The notes beneath the pieces were generated by a model. The model was not told the DNA's origin and ran no database searches. It saw only the letters and a list, made by a program, of their open reading frames with translations. Below, one piece after another: positions 8,547-16,898 of a stretch of DNA of 64,000 nt; position 1 is the stretch's first letter, and each line of letters begins with the position of its first letter. The translations under genes and the position numbers were made by a program. The stretch is from Bacteroidota bacterium. Lineage in GTDB: Bacteria > Bacteroidota > Ignavibacteria > Ignavibacteriales > Ignavibacteriaceae. Location of the stretch: assembly GCA_022573715.1 (NCBI GenBank), contig JACZTL010000014.1, positions 1 through 64,000 of the forward strand, in the 5' to 3' direction.

Positions 8547-10253
8547 TCAGATAAATTCTTTTACTTTTTCAATAACACTACCCAATTCAACATCCAATCT
8601 TTCACCGGTTGCACGTAGTTTTAATTCAACTTTATTTTCATTTAATTTTTTATTACCGACAATTACTTGTATGGGCATACCGAGAAGATCAGCTTCTTTG
8701 AATTTATAACCTGCTTGCGCATCAATTCTGTCGTCATATAACACTTCAATATTTTCAGACGTAAGTTTTTCATAAATGGAATCAGCAGTTTTAACAACAT
8801 TTTCGTTTTTCATATTGAGTCCCATTAAATGAACCTGAAATGGGGCAAGAGTTTTATCCCATATTATTCCGTTTTCATCGTTGTGCTGTTCAATATAGCA
8901 CGCCATGAGACGTTCAACGCCTATTCCGTAGCTTCCCATTATTATCGGTTTTTCGTTACCGTCTTCGTCTAAGAATGTTGCTCCTAGAGCTTCAGAATAT
9001 TTTGTCCCTAACTTGAAAATGTGCCCTAATTCTATTGCGGTAAAAACATCTAATTTATTATTGCAATTAGGACATTCTTCACCTGAAGAAACAAACCGAA
9101 GGTCGAAATATTCTATTCCCTTTACATCTCTTTTCAGATCAATTCCGCCAAGATGGAAATCATTTTTATTTGCACCGCTGTATAGATTATTGGCATCTTT
9201 CAATCTGTTATCGGCTATTATCCTGCCTTGAAATCCTATAGGTCCGATTGAACCCGCTTCAGCACCGGTTATTTCTATAAGTTCTTCGGGATGAGCCGGA
9301 CGAACATTTCCACCTAACTCCTTTTGAAGCTTTACTTCGTTTACTTCTTCGTTGCCGAGCATTAAAACTAAGACAGGTTTTTCATCAGCAATATAAACTC
9401 TTGATTTTGCACATTGGGTCTCATCAACCTGCCCGTCCGGCAGGCGGGTTTTTAAAAACTCGCAAAGCTCATTAATGGTTTTTACATTCGGTGTGGATAT
9501 TTCTTTTACTTCTTCGCTTTTGTCATCACGTTTTTTAGAATCAACATTTGATGTAGCAACTTCAAGATTTGCCGCATAATCGCATTCTGTACAATGTGCA
9601 ACATTATCTTCACCCGCATCGGATTTTACCATAAACTCTTCGGAACCAGAACCGCCCATTGTTCCACTTGAAGCACCAACCACAAAATAATCTAATCCGC
9701 ATCTGTCAAAAATATTTCTGTAAGCTTTATCGTGAAGCATATAACCTTTATCAAGTCCTTCGGCTGTAGCATCAAGGGTATAAGCATCTTTCATTAAAAA
9801 TTGTCTGCCTCTTATAACACCGCTTCTCGGTCTTGTTTCGTTTCTGTATTTTGTTTGTATCTGATACCATATCTGGGGTAAATCTTTATAAGATTGAATA
9901 TGATTTTTAGCAGTAGATGCGACAATTTCTTCGTGGGTTGGGGCAAGCACATATTCTCTGTTTTTTATATGAAATAAAGTATCTCCGAATGCTTCAACGC
10001 GTCCTGTTTGTTCCCAAATTTCTTTTGGATTAAGTCCCGGAAAATGGAATTCCTGCCCACCGATTGCGTTCATTTCTTCTCTTATTATCTCAGATATTTT
10101 TCTTATTACTCTGTAACCCAACGGCAAAAAAGAATAAATACCTGCCGAAAGCATTTTTATCATGCCTGCTCTCAGCATTAACCTATGACTTGTTACTACC
10201 GCTTCGTTAGGTGTTTCTTTTAAAGTAGGTACAAATGATTTACTTAATCTCAT
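8547..10253 (-). CDS. proS: Prolyl-tRNA synthetase, bacterial type
   Basis: ProS charges tRNA-Pro with proline. The 568-residue protein is the bacterial form with an editing (INS) domain between class II motifs 2 and 3. Motif 2 is RNETRPRSGVIRGRQF near residue 140. A Cys pair (CTECDY) opens the insertion domain and a second Cys pair (CPNC) precedes motif 3. Motif 3 is GSYGIGVERLMACY near residue 437, and the C-terminal anticodon domain includes DDRIDAQAGYKFKEADLLG. An unusual seven-residue stretch (TRLPDGQ, about residues 268-274) matches a GC-rich palindrome at 9428-9448, which looks like an in-frame repeat insertion. A terminator follows the gene. Confidence 0.96.
   Translation of the reverse strand: MRLSKSFVPTLKETPNEAVVTSHRLMLRAGMIKMLSAGIYSFLPLGYRVIRKISEIIREEMNAIGGQEFHFPGLNPKEIWEQTGRVEAFGDTLFHIKNREYVLAPTHEEIVASTAKNHIQSYKDLPQIWYQIQTKYRNETRPRSGVIRGRQFLMKDAYTLDATAEGLDKGYMLHDKAYRNIFDRCGLDYFVVGASSGTMGGSGSEEFMVKSDAGEDNVAHCTECDYAANLEVATSNVDSKKRDDKSEEVKEISTPNVKTINELCEFLKTRLPDGQVDETQCAKSRVYIADEKPVLVLMLGNEEVNEVKLQKELGGNVRPAHPEELIEITGAEAGSIGPIGFQGRIIADNRLKDANNLYSGANKNDFHLGGIDLKRDVKGIEYFDLRFVSSGEECPNCNNKLDVFTAIELGHIFKLGTKYSEALGATFLDEDGNEKPIIMGSYGIGVERLMACYIEQHNDENGIIWDKTLAPFQVHLMGLNMKNENVVKTADSIYEKLTSENIEVLYDDRIDAQAGYKFKEADLLGMPIQVIVGNKKLNENKVELKLRATGERLDVELGSVIEKVKEFI
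9428..9448. repeat. GC-rich palindromic repeat inserted in proS
   Basis: CCTGCC (9428-9433) pairs with GGCAGG (9439-9444) around CGTCC, with an alternative CCCG/CGGG pairing. The block is far richer in GC than its surroundings and is related to the palindrome at 26307-26327. It is read in frame as part of LKTRLPDGQVDE. Confidence 0.7.
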
Positions 10254-10383
10254 AAATAATTTTCTGTTTTTTTTATTATGATAGAATTAAATGTATTTAG
10301 TAAAAATACTTAAATGATACAGCTAAATCAAAATTAGTAATGGGAAGGAATTTATGAAATATTCAATTTTTGAATTTGCAGTT

Positions 10384-12450
10384 TTATTTCATCAAAATTA
10401 ATTTTTTTGTTTGTACAAAACTGCCTGCTTTCATTTTGTAAAAATAAACTCCGCTGGGAAGATTACCTGCATTAAAGTTTACTTTATAAATGCCTGCCGG
10501 TTTTTCTTCATTAACCAAAACAGCTACTTCTCTACCAAGTAAATCGTAAACTTTTAGACTTACTTTGCTGACAGATGATAACTGAAAGCTTATAACAGTG
10601 CTTGGATTAAATGGGTTTGGATAATTTTGGCTTAGTGAAAATATATCGGGAATAATATTATGAATTTCCTCAACATCTGTTATTATATCGGATAGCTGCC
10701 GTTTATAAACCCCGTTTCCATTTGTCCCTGCATAAATATTATTTCCACTAATAGCTAGTGAGTAGACACTTAAATAATTCAATCCATCATTTATGGCGGT
10801 CCAGTTAGAGCCGTTATTTGTTGATAGAAATACTCCGTCACCAGCCGACCCCGCGAAAACATTACTTCCGTATATTGCAAATGAACGTACAACTGAATTT
10901 GTCAATCCGTTATTAACAGCAGTCCAGTTTCCACCGTTATTTGTTGAAAGGAATACTCCGCCACCACCCATTCCTGCAAAAATATTATCTCCATTTACCG
11001 CAAATGATATAACATTTAAACTTGTCAATCCGTTATTAACAGCAGTCCAGTTTGCACCATTGTCGGTTGACAGAAAAACTCCACCATTAGTTCCTGCAAA
11101 TAAATTGCTTCCGATTATTGCTAGTGACCGTACGACTGTACTAGTCAACCCATTATTTACTGCAGTCCAATTACTGCCATTATCTGTTGAAAGAAACACT
11201 CCGTCAGAAGTCCCTGCATAAAGATTATTTCCATTTACTAAAGTTGAGTTAACAACTCTATTTGGACTCCAATTATTGACTTGAGTCCAGTTTGCACCAT
11301 AATCGGTTGATATAATTACACCTACGCCCCATGTACCAGCAAAAATGTTATTTCCATCTATTGATAATGAGTTAACTTGAATAAATAGATTATTTGTAAT
11401 TAAATTCCAATTATCACCATTATCGCTTGTCTTAAATATTGAACCAAATGTCCCCGCAAATACATCATTGTTATTAATTGCAAGTGCATAAACAACAGCT
11501 TGTGAAAATCCATAAAGAATATGATTCCAGTTATTACCGTTATCGGTAGATAAAAAAACTCCGGGAATATCAGTACCTATCAAAAGATTATTTCCGCTTA
11601 CTGTAAGGGAGTGAACATTTAAATTTATTAATCCATTGTTAACTTGAGTCCAGTTAGACCCATTATCAGTAGATAGAAATACTCCGCCTCCACCTGTTCC
11701 TGCATAAAGATTATTGCCTATCATTGCAAGTGAACGAATAACATTATTAGTTAATCCATTACTAACTTTAGACCAATTAGATCCATTGTCTGTAGATAAA
11801 TATACTCCGTCCCCTGTACCGGCAAAAATGTCATTATTATTAATATATAATGATAAAATAACTAAATTTGTTAATCCATTGTTAATGGGAGCCCAGTTTG
11901 TTCCATTGTTTGTTGATAAGAATACTCCACCAATAGTTCCTACAAATAAATTACTGCCGTTAATTCCCAGTGAACGAACTCTTAAATTTGTCAATCCGTT
12001 ATTAATTTGAGTCCAGTTAGCTCCATTATCTGTTGATAGAAATACTCCGTTTCTTGTTCCAGCAAATACATTGTTCCCATCTATTAATAAAGAATGAATA
12101 TTTAAATTTAATAATCCATTATTAACAGAATTCCAGTTAGCTCCATTGTCTGTGGATAGGAATAAACCATTGCCGGTGCCTGCAAATACATTACTTCCGT
12201 TTACAGCTAAAGATTGAATGTGCTTATTAGTTAAACCATTATTAACGGGTATCCAATTGTTGCCTGCGTTTATTGAAAGGAAAATACCGCTAAAAGTTGT
12301 TCCGGCAAAAACATTATTACCTCTTACTGCAAATGATGTAATTTCTAAATAATCTGGGCTTATACCGTTGGTTTGTTGCCACTGTGTAAAGGAAAAATTA
12401 GAAAAGAATAAAAAGAAAAGAAAAAATCTAATTGTAGAAAATTTTTTCAT
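10384..12450 (-). CDS. Secreted repeat protein with type IX sorting domain
   Basis: This 688-residue protein starts with a signal peptide (about residues 1-22, ending SFTQ). About 13 repeats of 40-41 residues follow. Each has the plan NNGLTN..VRSLAINGSN.FAGT.GGVFLS, then a DNGANW turn. The DNG-x-NW turns resemble Asp-box/BNR blades, so a beta-propeller or beta-solenoid fold is likely. The last 80 or so residues carry QNYPNPFNPSTVISF, SLKVYDLLGREV, GVYFYKM and end FVQTKKLILMK. That is the type IX secretion sorting domain, predicting export across the outer membrane and cell-surface attachment or release. No catalytic residues are recognisable and the ligand is unknown. It is transcribed alone. 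Confidence 0.88.
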   Translation of the reverse strand: MKKFSTIRFFLFFLFFSNFSFTQWQQTNGISPDYLEITSFAVRGNNVFAGTTFSGIFLSINAGNNWIPVNNGLTNKHIQSLAVNGSNVFAGTGNGLFLSTDNGANWNSVNNGLLNLNIHSLLIDGNNVFAGTRNGVFLSTDNGANWTQINNGLTNLRVRSLGINGSNLFVGTIGGVFLSTNNGTNWAPINNGLTNLVILSLYINNNDIFAGTGDGVYLSTDNGSNWSKVSNGLTNNVIRSLAMIGNNLYAGTGGGGVFLSTDNGSNWTQVNNGLINLNVHSLTVSGNNLLIGTDIPGVFLSTDNGNNWNHILYGFSQAVVYALAINNNDVFAGTFGSIFKTSDNGDNWNLITNNLFIQVNSLSIDGNNIFAGTWGVGVIISTDYGANWTQVNNWSPNRVVNSTLVNGNNLYAGTSDGVFLSTDNGSNWTAVNNGLTSTVVRSLAIIGSNLFAGTNGGVFLSTDNGANWTAVNNGLTSLNVISFAVNGDNIFAGMGGGGVFLSTNNGGNWTAVNNGLTNSVVRSFAIYGSNVFAGSAGDGVFLSTNNGSNWTAINDGLNYLSVYSLAISGNNIYAGTNGNGVYKRQLSDIITDVEEIHNIIPDIFSLSQNYPNPFNPSTVISFQLSSVSKVSLKVYDLLGREVAVLVNEEKPAGIYKVNFNAGNLPSGVYFYKMKAGSFVQTKKLILMK
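10700..12330 (-). repeat. Tandem coding repeats of about 120-123 bases
   Basis: The body of the sorting-domain protein is built of about 13 near-identical units, clearly visible in the DNA as recurring forms of GTTAATCCGTTATTAACAGC and TCTGTTGATAGAAATACTCC on the plus strand. Units 2-6 and 10-13 are the most alike, while 7-9 are more divergent. That pattern suggests local duplication in two rounds. The repeats are in frame, so unit number could change without breaking the gene. Confidence 0.85.
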
Positions 12451-12555
12451 CTATACACCCCACCTTATAATTATTTATAAAGATATGTTAAACTTTATAG
12501 TAATTAAATTTTAGAATATAATCAATACAATAATTTAAATAAGCAAATTGAATGA

Positions 12556-13779
12556 TTACTTATTGCTAACTATTTTATACACTTTATCGCGAGGTCGGAT
12601 AAGCTCTGAACAGGGGAATGTTATCTCTTCGCCTTTTGATGCTTTAATTACTTTTTGGTCATTCGATAAAATAGTTTCAATATTTAGTTCTACAACACCT
12701 GTGGTATCACCGATTATATATACTTTATCGTTTAGACTCAAATCACCTGTCTCAATTTTAATGAAGCCAACATTCTGTTTTTTGAAATAATTTAGAACTT
12801 TACCAACATAAGTTTTTTTTACAACCGCCTGGTTACCGTAACCATCAGTAAATTCTTCAGTAGAAGGGGGCTTAAAATAAAAACCGGATGAAAATCCTCT
12901 GTTATACACTTTTGAGAGTTTTTCCAATAACTCTTTTTTAATTCCTTTTGTAAGTTTCCCATCAAAATATAAATCAATTGCTTTTCTGTATGCGCCAACA
13001 ACTATCGCTACATACTCGGGGCTTCTTTTTCTCCCTTCTATTTTAAATGAATTAATTCCTGCATCAATTAATTCATCTATAAATTCAATAGTACAAAGAT
13101 CTTTGGGTGAAAGGATATAGTCTTCGCCCAATATCATTTCATTACCTGTTTGGGTGTCTTTAATTTCATATTCTCTTCTGCACGGTTGGATACATTCTCC
13201 CCTGTTTGCACTTTTATCAAAAAGTTCGTGACTCATAAAACACCTGCCGCTAACCGCGATACACATTGCTCCGTGAACAAAAGCTTCAACTTCAATATTT
13301 ATTTCTGATATAATTTTTTTTATGTCTTCAAGAGTGCATTCACGGGCAAGCACAACTCTTTTAGCACCAAGTTCTTTATATAGTTTTACAGAAGATGAAT
13401 TAGAAACTGATGCCTGTGTGGAAACAGCGAAAGTCATATTAAATTTTCTGCAGATATTTATTACCGATAGATCCCAGCAAATCACCATATCAACACCGGT
13501 GTTTTTTGCTTCACTAACTAATTTTTCAGCGAGTTCTATTTCATCTTCATAAATTATTGTGTTTAGTGCTAAATAAGATCTTACCTTTTTCTTTCGGCAG
13601 AATTCAACAATTTCTTTAAGTTCTTCAACTCTAAAATTTTTTGCTTTTGCTCGCATATTTAACTGATCAACACCAAAATAAACTGCATCTGCACCTGAGT
13701 TAACAGCAGTTCTAAGCATAGTCCAGTTTCCTGCAGGAGCCATTAGTTCCGGCTTTTTTATTTTATTATTTTTATTCAT
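12556..13779 (-). CDS. Peptidase U32 family protein, TrhP/RlhA-like
   Basis: U32 proteins include collagenase-like peptidases and the RNA hydroxylation factors TrhP (YegQ) and RlhA (YdcP). This 407-residue protein begins KKPELMAPAGNWTML and has DAVYFGVDQLNMRA. The U32 signature is EAFVHGAMCIAVSGRCFMS near residues 173-192, followed by a conserved Cys cluster (GECIQPCRREYEI). The small C-terminal beta domain from about residue 325 is typical of the TrhP-sized members. A role in tRNA or rRNA hydroxylation is more likely than proteolysis, but the subfamily cannot be settled by eye. It appears to be transcribed alone. Confidence 0.85.
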   Translation of the reverse strand: MNKNNKIKKPELMAPAGNWTMLRTAVNSGADAVYFGVDQLNMRAKAKNFRVEELKEIVEFCRKKKVRSYLALNTIIYEDEIELAEKLVSEAKNTGVDMVICWDLSVINICRKFNMTFAVSTQASVSNSSSVKLYKELGAKRVVLARECTLEDIKKIISEINIEVEAFVHGAMCIAVSGRCFMSHELFDKSANRGECIQPCRREYEIKDTQTGNEMILGEDYILSPKDLCTIEFIDELIDAGINSFKIEGRKRSPEYVAIVVGAYRKAIDLYFDGKLTKGIKKELLEKLSKVYNRGFSSGFYFKPPSTEEFTDGYGNQAVVKKTYVGKVLNYFKKQNVGFIKIETGDLSLNDKVYIIGDTTGVVELNIETILSNDQKVIKASKGEEITFPCSELIRPRDKVYKIVSNK

Positions 13780-13924
13780 ATCACAAAATTAAAGAAATAA
13801 GGATCAAAATATTCTCTAGCCATTAGAATTTTATTTACACTATATTTCAGAAAATATCTTACCAAAATATGACACATAAAAGTTATTAAACTTGATCTTA
13901 GGCATGGGGGGGGTCAAAGAATTA

Positions 13925-13972
13925 TAAAAGAAAAAGACTGTCCCAAATATTAGAACTTTTTGAAACAGTCTT
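13925..13972 (-). terminator. Intrinsic terminator of the porin gene
   Basis: On the minus strand AAGACTGTTTC (13972-13962) pairs with GGGACAGTCTT (13944-13934) over 11 positions, three of them involving G-T or end pairs, around a 17-base loop. TTTTTCTTTT follows. It lies 25 bases past the porin stop codon. Confidence 0.88.
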
Positions 13973-13997
13973 CCCAATAAATTAAAGAAAGGTACAC

Positions 13998-15269
13998 TTA
14001 AAATTTAATAGCTGTCTCTATCATAAATCCATCAAAATTACCGCCACTATAAACACTTGTTGGTGCAAAATCATTATAGTTTTGATTTATGTACATAACT
14101 TTTGCAAGTATATTGTTAGTTAAAAACCATCCGGCTCCAAATTGAATTCTATTTATACTTACATCATTTGGATCACTATTTGCTAATTTACCGCTAACTC
14201 TATTATAACTGATTCCAAAATAAAGATTTTCATCTTCTCCAAATCTATAAACAACATCACCTGAAATTTGTTTCCAAGTTCTATCTTCTGCAGCACCTTT
14301 AAAGTCACCACCTTTAGTTGTTTCATATACTCCAAATATTTCCAATCCTTTAATTTTTACAAATGGATTTATCATTATTGAAGTTATATTGTCCTTAAAA
14401 CCTGGTTTCCATCTTCCAGATGTAAAGACATCGGATGTTGTAGTTTGCATTACACTATAAAAACGAGAACCTGCTCTGTCACCGCCATAGAGATGTATGC
14501 TGGCATTTTTTGAAGTTGTATAAATGGAACCTGTTAATCTTACTCTCATATCATTTTTTAATTCCATATCAACACCAAGCTTACCAACAAAAGAAAGTGA
14601 ATTTTTACCAGGGGATTTAACATCTTGGTTTAACTTTCCATTAGTAAAACCTGCCATAGCAATTATACCATTTTTCTTATAATAAACTTCGGCACCAATT
14701 TCTGTTGTAAAACCATCCATTATTAAATTGCCTATAAACGGATTGTAAAGTGTTGAAGCATTATCAGATCTTCTAAAGTGAGCATCTCCATAATTAGTTT
14801 CCATATGCCCAATTTTTATTGTAACTGATTTCATAAGTTTCTTTAGAAATCCTTTTTTAATAAAATCGAGTTTATCAATTTGTAGATACCCTGATTTAAT
14901 CCACGATTCAGTATGATGTCTTGAAGTAAGATAAGAAGTTAAATGCATTCTTACACCATTGGCAAGTTGTGCGTTAAAGGTAAGATTGTATGTAGCTAAA
15001 TTAAAATTTTTCCCTAAATCGATTAAACTGTTTGCATCATTGCTATGGTTTAATCGTTGAAATTGCAAGGATGCCGCACCTCCAACCATTACTTTTAAAC
15101 CATCAAACTTAATAGTATTAAATTTAGATGTTTCAAATGTATTTAGACCCCTTTTATCCGGAAAACGATAATATTGTAAATCACGATCATTTCCTATTTG
15201 AGCATAACTTGTAAAAGAAAACATAAGTGATGTAATAAAAACGCTTACAAAAAAAATAATTGATTTCAT
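13998..15269 (-). CDS. Outer-membrane porin-like beta-barrel protein
   Basis: This 423-residue protein has a signal peptide (about residues 1-23, ending SYAQ). A long body of alternating polar and hydrophobic strands rich in Gly, Tyr and Asn follows, ending in Phe (ETAIKF) as outer-membrane barrels do. Strand-like segments include TYNLTFNAQL, VTIKIGHMETNYGDAHFRR and IQFGAGWFLTNN. No TonB plug domain is present. Similar barrels in this phylum are annotated only as porins, so the substrate is unknown. The gene diverges from the YceI pair across a 317-base control region and has its own strong terminator. Confidence 0.75.
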   Translation of the reverse strand: MKSIIFFVSVFITSLMFSFTSYAQIGNDRDLQYYRFPDKRGLNTFETSKFNTIKFDGLKVMVGGAASLQFQRLNHSNDANSLIDLGKNFNLATYNLTFNAQLANGVRMHLTSYLTSRHHTESWIKSGYLQIDKLDFIKKGFLKKLMKSVTIKIGHMETNYGDAHFRRSDNASTLYNPFIGNLIMDGFTTEIGAEVYYKKNGIIAMAGFTNGKLNQDVKSPGKNSLSFVGKLGVDMELKNDMRVRLTGSIYTTSKNASIHLYGGDRAGSRFYSVMQTTTSDVFTSGRWKPGFKDNITSIMINPFVKIKGLEIFGVYETTKGGDFKGAAEDRTWKQISGDVVYRFGEDENLYFGISYNRVSGKLANSDPNDVSINRIQFGAGWFLTNNILAKVMYINQNYNDFAPTSVYSGGNFDGFMIETAIKF

Positions 15270-15423
15270 GATAATACCTCTATTGTTAATTGAAATAGAT
15301 TGCTAATAAGTATTAATCAAAAATGAGACCAAAAAAATAATCTCAAAGAAAATCTTTTTTTTACATCGTTTTTTAACTTTCTTTCAATATCTCTTAGATT
15401 TACACTGAATAAATTATTAAAAG

Positions 15424-15476
15424 ATAGTGTATTCTTGCATTATCCATATATATCATTTCGTGCAAGTATGCACTAT
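15424..15476. promoter_or_regulatory. Inverted repeat, candidate enhancer-binding site for the NtrC-type activator
   Basis: ATAGTGTATTCTTGCA (15424-15439) and TGCAAGTATGCACTAT (15461-15476) are inverted copies that differ at two of 16 positions, separated by 21 bases. Each half also contains its own TGCA-centred symmetry. They lie about 50-100 bases upstream of a sigma54-type promoter, the usual position of an enhancer for an NtrC-family protein. One such gene (16899-18254) is just downstream. Confidence 0.65.
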
Positions 15477-15524
15477 GTAAACTTGTTTTCTTTTATCTCA
15501 GTAATTTTTAGTTAGTTTTAAAAA

Positions 15525-15540
15525 TGGTACGATATTTGTC
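15525..15540 (+). promoter_or_regulatory. Sigma54-type promoter upstream of the YceI genes
   Basis: TGGTAC, five bases, then TTGTC matches the -24/-12 plan TGGCAC-N5-TTGC with the exact spacing. It has T for C in the -24 block and GT for GC at -12. Transcription would start near 15552, giving a leader of about 35 bases before the start codon at 15587. Confidence 0.6.
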
Positions 15541-15586
15541 TAATCTGTTTTAGAAATATTATAATAATCTATATATGGAGAACCTA

Positions 15587-16246
15587 ATGAAAAAAATCAA
15601 AATACTTGTTTTATCATTATTATTATTTGTAGTGATTCCTGTTGTAGCTCAAGAAAAAATAGCTAATGCTATACCTATTTCAACCCAAGATCAAATATTA
15701 AATCAAAAAGTATTTACACAACAACCTGGAAGTACATTATGGTTAGATGGAACATCTACTCTGCATGATTATAAATCCATCAGTAATAAAATTATATCTG
15801 AATTTATAACTAATTCTGATAATTTTGTAGATTTTATTACAAATAAAGATGGTGCAAAATTTAATTTGAAAACTATTATTCCTGTAATTAGTCTTAAACA
15901 CAATAAGTTTAATGAAGACTTGGATGATAACCTTTATGATGCCATGAACGAAGAAGAATATAAAGATATAGTTTATGAATTAACTTCTTATAAAAGTACT
16001 GTTCTTCCGGACTCAGGTAAAAATTGGTATCTTCTTAACACAATTGGAAATTTAACAATTGCAAGTGTTAAAAAAACAATAGAAATGAAAGCAATAGTAT
16101 ATAACACATCAGATGGTACAATACATTTTAATGGAAGTAAATTGATAAATATGGAAGATTATAATATTGAACCGCCCTCGATGATGTTTGGTATGTTAAA
16201 AACAGACAAATTTGTAACAATTTCTTTTAATTTAATATTTAAATAA
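15587..16246 (+). CDS. YceI-family periplasmic protein, first copy
   Basis: YceI proteins are lipocalin-like periplasmic barrels that bind isoprenoid-type lipids. The protein opens with MKKIKILVLSLL and a signal peptide ending VVAQ. The body has GSTLWLDGTSTLHDYKS, the YceI opening strand, then LKHNKFNEDLDDNLYDAMNEEEYKDIVYEL, then NLTIASVKKTIEM. I chose the ATG at 15587 because GGAG lies seven bases before it, inside the ATGGAGAACCTA that an upstream ATG at 15575 would translate. The gene lies behind a sigma54-type promoter and is followed after 11 bases by a second YceI gene. Its ligand is unknown. Confidence 0.8.
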   Translation: MKKIKILVLSLLLFVVIPVVAQEKIANAIPISTQDQILNQKVFTQQPGSTLWLDGTSTLHDYKSISNKIISEFITNSDNFVDFITNKDGAKFNLKTIIPVISLKHNKFNEDLDDNLYDAMNEEEYKDIVYELTSYKSTVLPDSGKNWYLLNTIGNLTIASVKKTIEMKAIVYNTSDGTIHFNGSKLINMEDYNIEPPSMMFGMLKTDKFVTISFNLIFK

Positions 16247-16257
16247 CATCAAGTAAA

Positions 16258-16896
16258 ATGAAATTAATTATAATTATAGTATTATTTTTTGGAAGTATCA
16301 GCATATTGGGTCAAAGTAATAATAGTATTACTTACTTAGATTTTGGTTTGCTGTCAAAAAGTTCAATTGAATTTAAAGGTGAATCAACAATTAATACTTT
16401 TAATTTTAGGTCTGAATCACTAAAAGGAAACGGTGCTTTCATTATTGATAATTTTTTGAAAGATAGCTCTTATATTGCAGAAATTTCTGTTGATATAGAG
16501 TCTTTTGATAGTGGTTCAGATTTAATGAATTCAGATATGTATGATGCTCTTAAGTATGAAGATTATCCTTTAATAAATTTTAAATTGATTAAAATCAATA
16601 ACATAGAAGAATCAAATAGTGTTAAAAAAATTTTTAATGCTGATATTAGGGGAGTTTTAACTGTTGGTGGTAAAAGTAATAAAATGGACATAATTTTTGA
16701 GATTGTAATGCTCTCAGATAGTACATTTTATTTAAAAGGAAACAAATCGATATCAATGCCTGATTTTAACATTGATCCCCCTTCTAAACTTTTTGGTTTG
16801 ATTCAAGTAGATGATACTTTAATTATATATTTTAATTTATATGTTAAGTTTAAAAAAATCTTTTTTTTTAATTCTAATCTTTCTATATTGAAATAA
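16258..16896 (+). CDS. YceI-family periplasmic protein, second copy
   Basis: This 212-residue protein has a short signal peptide ending ILGQ. The same fold markers as its neighbour follow: SSIEFKGESTINTFNFRS, SGSDLMNSDMYDALKYEDYPLINFKL, and GVLTVGGKSNKMDI. Both copies share a C-terminal pattern (NIEPPSMMFG in the first, NIDPPSKLFG in the second), which shows they are paralogues beyond the general family. The 11-base spacing implies a two-gene operon. The C-terminal tail (KFKKIFFFNSNLSILK) is rich in A and T in the DNA and may be poorly conserved. Confidence 0.78.
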   Translation: MKLIIIIVLFFGSISILGQSNNSITYLDFGLLSKSSIEFKGESTINTFNFRSESLKGNGAFIIDNFLKDSSYIAEISVDIESFDSGSDLMNSDMYDALKYEDYPLINFKLIKINNIEESNSVKKIFNADIRGVLTVGGKSNKMDIIFEIVMLSDSTFYLKGNKSISMPDFNIDPPSKLFGLIQVDDTLIIYFNLYVKFKKIFFFNSNLSILK

Positions 16897-16898
16897 AT

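Noticed and set aside
10793-11221. A plus-strand frame of 142 codons rich in Pro.
   Set aside because: It is the antisense reading of the tandem repeats of the sorting-domain protein; its own repeats follow from those.
10700-12330. Regular DNA repeats that might suggest a CRISPR array.
   Set aside because: The repeats are about 120 bases, imperfect, in frame and translated into a propeller-like protein; no cas genes are present.
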